Source of the DNA: Embiotoca jacksoni
Lineage: Eukaryota > Chordata > Actinopteri > Embiotocidae
DNA: 64,000 bases
Assembly: GCA_022577435.1 (NCBI GenBank)
Contig: JAKOON010000027.1
Location: forward strand, 6,382,800 to 6,446,799
Direction: 5' to 3'
This document shows positions 12,701 through 20,647 of this stretch, piece after piece. The notes under the pieces are model-generated. The model made no database searches. It was not told the origin of the DNA and saw only the letters and a list, made by a program, of their open reading frames with translations. The position numbers were made by a program, and so were the translations under genes. The number at the start of each line of letters is the position of its first letter. The first letter of the stretch is position 1.

Positions 12701-13332
12701 CTCGAGATGTGGACGGATCAGGGAACTACTTCATTCTGACACACAAGCACATGGCCCAGGTGCACCCGCTCTCCAGCTATGGAGCGCAGTCACACAAGCT
12801 GGGACTGCCGGAGTGGGTTGTTTTCAACGAGTACACCCTGTCGGAGAACAACTGCATGAGAACAGTCTCTGAAATCTCCCCGCAAGTGTAAGTCACTTAC
12901 TTTTTCAGCTCTTTTGACTTTATCATCTGTATATGCAGATTAGAACCCGTTTTAATTGTTATCACAGGAAGACTGAACCATTTGATCACATTTTAATTCA
13001 AATCTCTTTTTAATCCTGTTAAAATCTACACAACAGCCACTTTAGAATGTTAAGTTTCTTTTTTCTTTTTTTTTTTTTTACATAAAGTGTTAACTATATT
13101 CATGTTATTCCTTAAATCTCATTCCTGTTCCAGGTTCATTCAAATGGCACCACTGTACTTCTTCTACAACCTGCCTCCTAGTGAAAGCAAAGATATACTG
13201 CAGGAAATGTTGGTCCCGGAGGGATCAAGAAACCGCAAAGAGAAGAGACAGCGAGCTGTGACCATCAGCAGCGACGACAGCGGCGGCTGCGCGGCGGAGA
13301 CGCACACGTACGACAGATGTGTGATTCAGTGA
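6731..13332 (+). CDS. dhx32: DHX32, putative DEAH-box RNA helicase-like protein
   Basis: Complete gene, 11 coding exons: 6731-6991, 7745-7938, 9007-9379, 9476-9715, 9799-9892, 10334-10483, 11240-11431, 11625-11765, 12425-12615, 12697-12887 and 13134-13332. Joined they give 741 aa, against about 743 in human. DHX32 belongs to the DEAH/RHA helicase family (Prp43/DHX15-like core, then winged-helix, ratchet and OB-fold regions); its precise role is unclear, with reported links to lymphocytes and RNA metabolism. Strong family matches are LELNQFDGLPFSSRYYKLLK near the N terminus, LLASCEFDC in the winged-helix region, HPEGDHFTL in the ratchet region, and ARDVDGSGNY plus NLPPSESKDIL in the OB region. 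Helicase motifs are decayed: the P-loop reads GTAKTGRSTQ (Walker lysine replaced by Arg83), motif II reads DQAH (178-181), motif III has TVPP in place of SAT (210-213), and motif VI lacks the QRxGRxGR pattern (about 376-385). It is therefore probably a poor or inactive ATPase. It converges on bccip. Confidence 0.96.
8221..8240. repeat. (TA)n microsatellite in dhx32 intron 2
   Basis: A perfect dinucleotide TA run of about ten units in the intron between the second and third coding exons. Confidence 0.9.
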
Positions 13333-14100
13333 ACTGAAATCCAGGCTGCAATCTTCCAGACAAATGCGTCGGTTCCTGGAAGATATTTGTGGTCAATGCA
13401 AGCCAGAGACTGAAATATTATTTATTACATAGCCGGACCGTTGCTTTGATGGTCACACGTGAATGACTGCGCCATGTGCTGATCTTTTTCGGAAGGTGTT
13501 GTCTAGCGAGTTGTTGTAAAAAGACAAACTCACAAACCCTTTTTTTTTTTTTATCAGTTTTTCTCTAAGATAGCTCATGTAGCCTTTTTTTTCTTTTGAG
13601 CGCTAGTATTAAAAAAAAAAATTTCAATGTTATCTCATCTTGCTCTGCAACGCCGTCTAGAAAAGTGTAAATCCTAAAGGCCGTTTCAACTTTTTGATTC
13701 AAGTGACCGGCAGAGAAACTGCAGATGGAGGTTGTCAGTTGCTGTACTTTTAAAAGAAAACGCGCCCGTATACTTACTGTTCATATAAGAGGGAAGATTC
13801 AGATTCAAAGAGATGCCCTCGCACTTTGATGCACAAACAAGCTGCTGCAGATGTCTCTGGTCACCTCAGCTCCTCGCTCGTCTCTGAAGCAGAGCTGTTG
13901 GTGTACCTCCGGGGTGACTGATGTGGAAGCATCTGGCTTTCAGACTAAAAGATGACGTATGAGCTCACTTGCTGCCAGAATAAGAAAGCTAACAAACGTG
14001 AAAGCATGGAAAGGCATCATTTATTCATAACCAGCGGCAAGAGATCAGAAGTACTTGAATTAGGAATTTATTTATTTTTTATTGTATTATTTAAGAATCT

Positions 14101-14127
14101 GCTTTTTTTTTTTTAAAAAAAAAAAGC
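14101..14127. repeat. T/A-run palindrome in the dhx32 3' UTR
   Basis: A GC dinucleotide, twelve T, eleven A and another GC form a nearly perfect palindrome that could fold into an A-U stem. It lies about 60 bases before the probable dhx32 polyadenylation signal. Confidence 0.7.
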
Positions 14128-14186
14128 AACTGGCTGCAGACTGAATGTTCCTTTTTATGTCTACAGTTGAGTAGGTACTTTATGAA

Positions 14187-14192
14187 AATAAA
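14187..14192 (+). terminator. Probable dhx32 polyadenylation signal
   Basis: Canonical AATAAA on the + strand, 855 bases after the dhx32 stop and before the convergent bccip gene. It is the best placed signal in the interval. Confidence 0.5.
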
Positions 14193-14649
14193 CATAACGA
14201 ATGATGTCATCATGAAAGAGCTGGACCTGCTACAAGTACAAAATGGTTTGAGGGGATACCAATTAAAATGTATATTTGGTGTTCATTCCTCCATCTGCTG
14301 AGTCCAGACACTGATCTCATTTGTACGTTTTTGTCATTTTTAAATCTTGCCTCTGTAGAAAAGATGACTCATGGTTCTGTATTCATGTAACAGTTATACA
14401 TCATTGCAGTATTGGGGTATGCGGTGATTCCTCTCTTCATTGTGTCTTAAAGAGGTGAACAGTGAATTTGTAAAAACGGTCCATCTAAAACTGCTTAAAA
14501 AAAAAAAGGGAAACCATTACAGTACATGTGCTCAAGTCAAAGTTACAACACCGGCACTGCTGTAGCTAATGGTACAAAAACAAATTAAGTACATTGAAAC
14601 CATTTCCATGAGCCTGGAGGGTCTTCAGTGTGTGCATAGGTGTCTTGGT

Positions 14650-14655
14650 TTTATT
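14650..14655 (-). terminator. Possible bccip polyadenylation signal
   Basis: TTTATT on the + strand reads AATAAA on the - strand, only seven bases after the bccip stop codon. If used, the bccip 3' UTR would be only about 30 bases. No other AATAAA was noticed in the few hundred bases that follow on the - strand. Confidence 0.4.
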
Positions 14656-14662
14656 GTGAGCT

Positions 14663-15743
14663 TCACACGGTTAGGTATTCTTTGAGTTTGTCCATGATGG
14701 CGGGCATTCGGTCTGTGGGTATCAGCATCACTGTCCTGAAAGGCTTCATGGGAACGTCGTCGAACGACCACCTGCCGCTCAAACAGGAGTCTGCCTCTTC
14801 CTGGACCGAGTAGTGGAACTTCACGATGGCTTGCTGTGAGGAGAACACGGACGAGGCTCAAAATGAAAGAATACCCGGACGATAACACAAATGTATTACG
14901 TCACTTATTTACACTGGAAGTTAAAAAAAAAAATACATTTAAAATAATACAAAGAGGGCAAAGCACTTGGGTTAGCTCGTCAGATGGCGTATAAAAGACC
15001 TTAGATCTGAAGTTTGTGTTATTATCCAGATACTGTAAGTAGAGGGTGCCCAGTTCCTTATTAAACATTTACTTAAAATCTCAAGACCCTGCTTGGATTT
15101 ATGTCTTTACCTCGTAAAAGAATTCCTCCTCTGCGTTGACAAACATGTACTCCTCTTTGGGAGCTCCTCCTCGGGCTGGGATGCTCTTGGTCACCTCTTT
15201 GCAGGTCTTGCTGATCATCAGGCAGTAGTGACACCTCCCGCTGGGCATGTTCGTCCTCTGAGCTTCAGCCAGTTCTTCCCTGGAGGACGATATTAGGTTC
15301 AGTTCATCTTCCCCGGACGCCACACATTCGGAAGACCGATTCGCTTTTGACCGTGGGACAAGGATGCTTTTCACTTGTGTGCTCAAACGGGCAAACGCAT
15401 TAAGAAATTCAACTGCAGTCAGCAAATGTAGTTGACACACCTTTCCAAGTCTTTTTTTTTTTTTTTTTTTCAGGAAAAGTAAAACTCACTGGAGCTGTTT
15501 GTGCAGCGGAAGCGCAATCTGTGGAGGTACGTTGATGAAGCGCTCGCTCAGCAGAAGCCCCACAGCCTTGCTGGGGTCACCGAGGACCTGCTCCAGCTGC
15601 TCCGTCACACTGTGGGCGGCGTTCTTCTCGCACTGATCCACAATCAGCTCCTTCACCTCCTCCACACACTGCACACCCTGCCAACAGCATCAAAGTTTAA
15701 ATGAAGTCGCTTCAAATAAAGTTTCCAACATTGGTAAGGTTTT

Positions 15744-15774
<31 letters not shown>

Positions 15775-16613
15775 CGTCGTCTGCCAGCAGTGTCACCTTT
15801 CTCTCTGTAAGGTTGAGCATGGTGATGAAGCCAAACACTTCGTTGGGGTCTTCGTCATCGCTGTCGTCTGGCACTTCAGCTTGCTGGAGAGGAAAAGTGG
15901 AAAATGCACACGTATATGCGAAGAGGTCCACCTGACAAAAAAAAAATGTGGGTCACCTGTGATATTTTGATTAAACCGAAAGAGGAACTCACCTTGATGA
16001 CACTTCCGATGTGATTCTGCTGGATGATGACGTCCGTTATCTCCGACGTGTTTACGTGGGCCTTCAGGAAGAGCTGCAACCAAACGGGAGAAGCGGCATC
16101 GGTGACGTCACACCCGCAACCCAATATTGGAACACGTGAACACGACGTCGACTACAAACCTGCTGCAAAAGTTTCTTGATGCCGTTGAAGTTGCTGTCTG
16201 CAATGGCGTGAGCTTCAAAATCCACGATGACCTCCTTGGAAGAAAAATAAATAAAAAAAAAAAAAGGGAACAAAGTAGTTAGCGGAAGAACGAACAACCT
16301 GCCTGGGTGGTAAAGTATTTAATTTCCAGTCGCGTCCGACAGAAACGGCAAAGTGATGTTCATTGACTACCTGTTAACACCTGAGTTAGCCGGCCGGCTG
16401 GCTGGCTAACTAACTAGCTGGCTGGCTAACAAACGCGACGCGGACATTCACAGAAGCGCTTTCTTCTTTTACCTCGTTGATTTCCTCCTCTGATGCCTCG
16501 CTGTCCTCCTCTCCGGAGTCTTCGCCCTCCTCCGGATTATCATCCGAGCTGTTTTCGCTGTCTTCGGGGTTTTCGCCCAGACCGACTGCTCTCCTCTTCG
16601 CAGACGAGGCCAT
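14663..16613 (-). CDS. bccip: BCCIP, BRCA2 and CDKN1A interacting protein
   Basis: Complete gene on the - strand with 7 coding exons: 16613-16473, 16234-16160, 16073-15993, 15883-15797, 15677-15490, 15279-15111 and 14833-14663. The product is 303 aa, against 314 for human BCCIP beta. Known roles of the family are binding BRCA2 and p21 (CDKN1A) in homologous recombination and cell-cycle control, and 60S ribosomal subunit biogenesis (yeast Bcp1, a chaperone for uL14). Residues about 15-47 form an acidic Asp/Glu/Ser-rich tail after a basic start. Conserved blocks follow: GIKKLLQQLFLKAHVNTSEITD, of which the core is IKKLLQQ; IIQQNHIGSVIK; DPNEVFGFITMLNLTERK; LLLSERFINVPPQIALPL; NAEEEFFYE; and WSFDDVPMKPFRTVMLIP near the C terminus. 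The start is the only Met before the acidic tail. It diverges from uros and probably shares its promoter. Intron 4 holds a GTT repeat. Confidence 0.96.
15743..15774. repeat. (GTT)n microsatellite in bccip intron 4
   Basis: A GTT/TTG trinucleotide run in the 119-base intron between coding exons 4 and 5. On the bccip strand the intron has no in-frame stop after exon 4, so unspliced RNA would encode a short Asp and Asn run before shifting out of frame. Confidence 0.9.
16388..16432. repeat. Short CTGG/CTAA tandem repeat in bccip intron 1
   Basis: Alternating GGCTGGCTGG and CTAACTAACTAG blocks form a small imperfect tetranucleotide repeat between coding exons 1 and 2. Confidence 0.7.
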
Positions 16614-16830
16614 GCTTTGCGAACGCGAAACACGCGTGTCAACTAAGTGGGCGGGGCCAAAGGTTACAGTTCGGCAAAAATACACGAAGGAAACCAGAAG
16701 TGCGAAGCCGCCATTACGGCTCCGAGCGTAAGTGGCTCGCTGGTCGTCGCGACGACCCGTTGGAGCCGTAATGGCGGCTCGTCCCCGGGGCCAGCGATTT
16801 GGAATAAACCATTTTGTGAAAAGGGGGGGG
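16614..16830. promoter_or_regulatory. Probable bidirectional bccip-uros promoter
   Basis: The two genes start divergently, with coding starts about 950 bases apart. A GC box (GGGCGGGGCC, 16649-16658) lies just upstream of bccip. An 18-base perfect inverted repeat has arms at 16706-16723 and 16762-16779; each arm contains GCCGCCAT or its complement ATGGCGGC, the core of YY1 promoter elements. Between the arms is a 16-base perfect palindrome at 16742-16757. CpG density is high compared with the flanks. There is no TATA box, as expected for housekeeping genes. Confidence 0.6.
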
Positions 16831-17561
16831 GGGGGTGACAGTTATATAAACTGTGCCTTACGCTCTGTAAAAGTGTCAGAAATATGTTTTGATATTATTG
16901 ATAAATGATTACTGAGCGTATATTTCTCGCGTATGTAACGTTTAATCACGAATTAAACTCGGATTAAAATACAAAGCTGTTAAAAGTTCGTTAAGTATAC
17001 ACTGTTTCGACTCCCCTTCTTGACTGTGGATGACGTCGCCTGGATGAGCAGCTGAAGGTACATGAATTTGGTGCAACATTTAGTCCGTTTTCACCTCCTT
17101 TAGTCGTTCCTACCACACGTGCTTTAATAAATGAGTCGCTTAGTATCATTAAGCATAACGAGCTGGTTTGATTCATGGTTTCCTTCGCTGATATGTCACC
17201 CACCGTGTCTCTCGCCAACGTAAACAATAACACACTTGACGTGCTGAGACACCAGCCGTCTGAGGTTTAACTGGTTAATAGCGTTCGCTTTTAACTAGAA
17301 TATGTGGCATTATAGTTTTATATTTTGCTGTTTATATCCAGTCCGATAATCGTGACCGTACAGCCTTGTTATCAGCTGGCTGCATGTGACAGTTTTAGGG
17401 TGCAGCTTGGCTCGATCTGCATTCACGCCCACCGTCCTTCGGTGTTTTTGATGTTTTGAGTTGCAGACTGACTTCACTTTTGACAGCAGTACTCATATTT
17501 CACCAAGGTTTGTTCTGTTGTCTTCTTCCTTATTTATGTTATTTATCCAGACGGTTTCAAG
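16831..17561 (+). other. uros 5' region with probable untranslated exon
   Basis: No coding sequence. The first uros coding exon is preceded by an acceptor (TTTATCCAG, 17542-17550), so at least one untranslated 5' exon lies upstream, either near the shared promoter at 16.7-16.8 kb or in 17.0-17.5 kb. I could not fix its ends. Confidence 0.5.
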
Positions 17562-19987
17562 ATGCACGTACTGCTCCTCAAAGAGCCAAGAGAAGGAGAG
17601 CCTGGACCTGATCCTTACATAAAGGTAGGTGCACTTTCCATAAACCCACCAACAGTCTGTTATAATACGTATTCAATTAATGAAATTTTTTTATTATTAT
17701 TATTTCAAAGGAGCTGGGATCACATGGACATAAAGCAACCATGATTCCTGTGCTGTCTTTTAAGTTTGTCTCGTTAAACAATTTGTCAGATAAGGTAAAA
17801 AAAAATAAAAAAAAATCATTTTTGCAGAATTCAACGAATGTGTATTTCCTGCATCTACATCTTTGTAGCACTGTGTGTCTGTTTGTTTAAGATGTCTGCC
17901 TATTTCAGCTTTTCCAACCAGAGAAACATGGCGGTCTTATATTTACCAGTCCCAGAGCAGTGGAGGCTGTGAAGATGTGTTTAGAGGCAGAAGAACGACG
18001 GGAAGGTGAGAGAATACAGAGACATTACACGACATTTGCTGCTGTATATCACTGATAAAATGAACTTAATCTCATAAAACAAGCGTGTGGTTAAATCATT
18101 ATATGGTTTGTGTAGTGTATTTCTTGACAGCCAACTGAGACTTGATTATTACATATGTTATACTATGATAAAACATAACATTCTTGTTTTGTTTGTTTTT
18201 TTCAGAATGGAATAACTCAGTGAAAGATAAGTGGAACTCTAAGTCCATCTATGTGGTTGGGAAGGCAACTGCTGCTTTAGGTGAGTCAGATCTTTTACTT
18301 AAGCAAAAGTAGCAATACAGCAATGTAAAAAATCCTCCATTACAAGTAAAAGTCCTGCATACAAAATCCCACTGAAGTAAAAGTACGTAAGTGTCAGCAG
18401 AAAAATGGGATGCTAAAACATGCTGCTTCCACACTGATGCTTCTGTTGTAGCTGCTGGAGGTGGAGCTAGTTTAAACCGTTTTGTATAAATCTTAGGGGT
18501 TGTGAGATGATTACTGGGAGAGGAAAGAAGAAAAACAACAACATCTGAACCACAAATCTGTAATATCTTTCTTTTGTATGTGATATTGGATCGTGTTGTT
18601 TCTTAAAAGCTTGTCATATTATCCGTTATGTAAAATCTTCATCTAGTAAGAAACTAGAGCTCTAAAATAAAGGTAGCGGATTACAAAGTATAATATCTCC
18701 CTCTGAAATGTAGTGGAAGTATAAAGTAAAGTATAAGTGCCTCAAAATTGAATTTAAGTACAGTACTTGAGTAAATGTACTCAGTTACTTTCCACCACTG
18801 TGGAGCACCTGGTGCTCACAGATGTTTGTAAAGTGATTCAGCCATTTGTTGTACACAAGTGACAGTTTGCTGTGACACACAGCGAATGTATTTGGTCTTC
18901 AGCAAACGAGCAGGTGCAACACCTTCCTGATGTGTGTTTTACCTTCTTTTCTTTGTGACAGTGGAGCTCTTTATTGTCAGTGTTTTTATGAGTTGCTTAC
19001 TTACGAACTGAACTAGTTGAAACAAATGTAACTCTTTTAGCTCAACATCTCATGTCTTATTAATCCAAGTCATTTTTGTGATTCACCCTATACAGTGCGT
19101 AACATGGGTCTGAACCCTTTGGGAGAGGACACGGGCACAGCAGAGGTCCTGTCACGTGTTATCGTTGAACGTATGGTGTGATTTTACTCTCTCATATTCC
19201 TCACAGTTTAATTTAATGACACATTTTTGATAACTCATACGACCTTGCATTTAATTCTTGTCATAGGAGAGGACACAAATATTCCACCACTTTTTTTCCC
19301 CTGCGGCTCCATCAAAAGAGAAGTCTTGCCCACGGCCTTAAGGGAAAATGGTAAGCATTTTACCCCCATTGTGCCTCACAATTAAAACTGAAGGTGATAA
19401 AAGTCCCGTTGGGGTTACGCTAATTATAGAATAATAATTGCACCACCTTTATCACAGCGGGGATCTGTTTCTTTGTTTCCAGAAGTGCCTCTAGAGACGC
19501 TGACTGTCTATCAAACAGCCGAACATCCCGATCTGGAGAAAAATCTGAAGAACTATTTTACAGAGCAGGTAAAACTCAACTCCGGCTGCATTTTTAGAAA
19601 GTATTTGTTTTCTAAATGTAGCAACCGTTAATGTGTTTGTGCATTCACAGGGCACTCCGGCAAGCATCGCCTTCTTTAGTCCATCAGGAGTGAAGTTTTG
19701 TTTAGAAGTGGTGCGGAGGCTGTCAGGTGACCAGCTGACTCAAATAAAGGTGCGGCCTCCTTACAATCACACACAAACCAAGATAAATAATGCACGCGGC
19801 CGGAGTACTGAACAGATCTTCGATGCTTCTGACAGTCACGAAACGTTTTTTTGTTTGTTTGCAGTTTGCTGCCATTGGCCCGACAACACAAGATGCAATG
19901 ACAGCAGAAGGCCTTTGTGTCAGCTGCACTGCAGAGAAGCCAACGGCTGAGCACCTGGCGGCAGCGATAGCCAAGGCTCTGCAGTGA
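17562..19987 (+). CDS. uros: Uroporphyrinogen-III synthase
   Basis: Complete gene, 9 coding exons: 17562-17624, 17711-17794, 17909-18005, 18206-18280, 19096-19170, 19267-19350, 19483-19568, 19651-19749 and 19865-19987. They join to 261 aa, against 265 in human. The cytosolic enzyme cyclises hydroxymethylbilane with inversion of ring D to give uroporphyrinogen III, the fourth step of haem synthesis; loss in humans causes congenital erythropoietic porphyria. Family matches are MHVLLLKEP and DPYIKELG at the N terminus, GGLIFTSPRAVEAV, SIYVVGKATAALV, FPCGSIKREVLP, LTVYQTAEHP, PASIAFFSPSGVKF and FAAIGPTTQDAM near the C terminus. The fold has two alternating domains, and the conserved tyrosine in TVYQT and the SPSG loop line the cleft. 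The exon 5 donor (GAAC then GTATGG) is weak but is the only one that keeps frame. Intron 4 (18281-19095) carries a transposon relic. Confidence 0.96.
18290..18802. mobile_element. Interspersed teleost repeat (degenerate DNA-transposon type) in uros intron 4
   Basis: The left part has repeated AAGTAAAAGT-type words and the right end reads ACTTGAGTAAATGTACTCAG followed by TTACTTTCCACCACTG. I recognise this terminal sequence as one of the most abundant short non-autonomous repeats in fish genomes. The expected mirror-image left terminus is not clear, so the copy seems truncated or diverged. No coding capacity. Confidence 0.6.
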
Positions 19988-20228
19988 CCATCCACGTGCA
20001 TCGGCTCTGAAATCCTCCTGCTTTATCTCCCCTCCGTCTGTACTCTTTATCCTATATGTATATATTGTCATTTGTCTGTTTTACTTTTATTTGATAATTT
20101 TCTAGGTATTTTGCACTGAGAAAAAGTTGCTTTTTGAGTCATGAAGGCCAAAGTGATTAAATTATAATCCTATTTATATTGGGGCTGATCATGAAAGTGA
20201 ATGTACCATTTGTTTGTTTTTTGGGGGA

Positions 20229-20234
20229 AATAAA
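20229..20234 (+). terminator. uros polyadenylation signal
   Basis: Canonical AATAAA 242 bases after the uros stop, followed by a GT-rich stretch (GTCAGTGTG), which suits a cleavage site. Confidence 0.65.
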
Positions 20235-20573
20235 TATCAGTCAGTGTGATAACATGGAGGGTTTTGTCGGTGGTTATTCATTGTAAAACACTCAAGTGTG
20301 TGTGTCCTATTTAAAACAGCTGTTGGCAGAGGTCACAGCTGTCCTTAACCTCTGTTATTGTCCACATGAAAGTGAAGGTTTCAACTTCTTTCCACAGGTC
20401 AACGACAGTCCATTTAAAACCAGCGGAGCATGTATAACACATCCACAGAGCTCAGTCAAATTGAGCAGTTGCAGACAGTAAAGCCAGGTTTACTTTTGAC
20501 GAGGAGGTGAGGAAAGTGGGTGACCTCCAGAGAGTCACACCTTTACATGGGTGTGGAGAAACCCGGGATGTCC

Positions 20574-20581
20574 CTATAAAG
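20574..20581 (+). promoter_or_regulatory. mmp21 TATA box
   Basis: CTATAAAG lies 74 bases before the chosen mmp21 start codon, which puts a predicted transcription start near 20605 and a 5' UTR of about 40 bases. A TATA promoter fits the tightly restricted embryonic expression known for this gene. Confidence 0.65.
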
Positions 20582-20647
20582 CCGTGTTGCTCCTTCCTCA
20601 ACATCATCTCGTCTTTTCTGTAGTCGCAGGAGTAAACCCTCACCACG

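Larger units (their letters stand above)
13333..14662. other. Shared 3' region of convergent dhx32 and bccip
   Basis: This is the dhx32 3' UTR followed by the intergenic gap to the bccip stop codon. It is AT-rich with many A and T runs. The likely dhx32 polyadenylation signal is AATAAA at 14187-14192. No separate gene is seen. Confidence 0.6.
19988..20647 (+). other. uros 3' UTR and mmp21 upstream region
   Basis: The uros polyadenylation signal is AATAAA at 20229-20234, so uros probably ends near 20250. The remaining 400 bases up to the mmp21 start hold its promoter. No other gene is seen. Confidence 0.65.

Noticed and set aside
15653..15931. - strand ORF with a poly-Asn run
   Set aside because: It is bccip exon 4 reading through intron 4, with the GTT repeat coding for Asn; the intron has good splice sites and shifts the frame.
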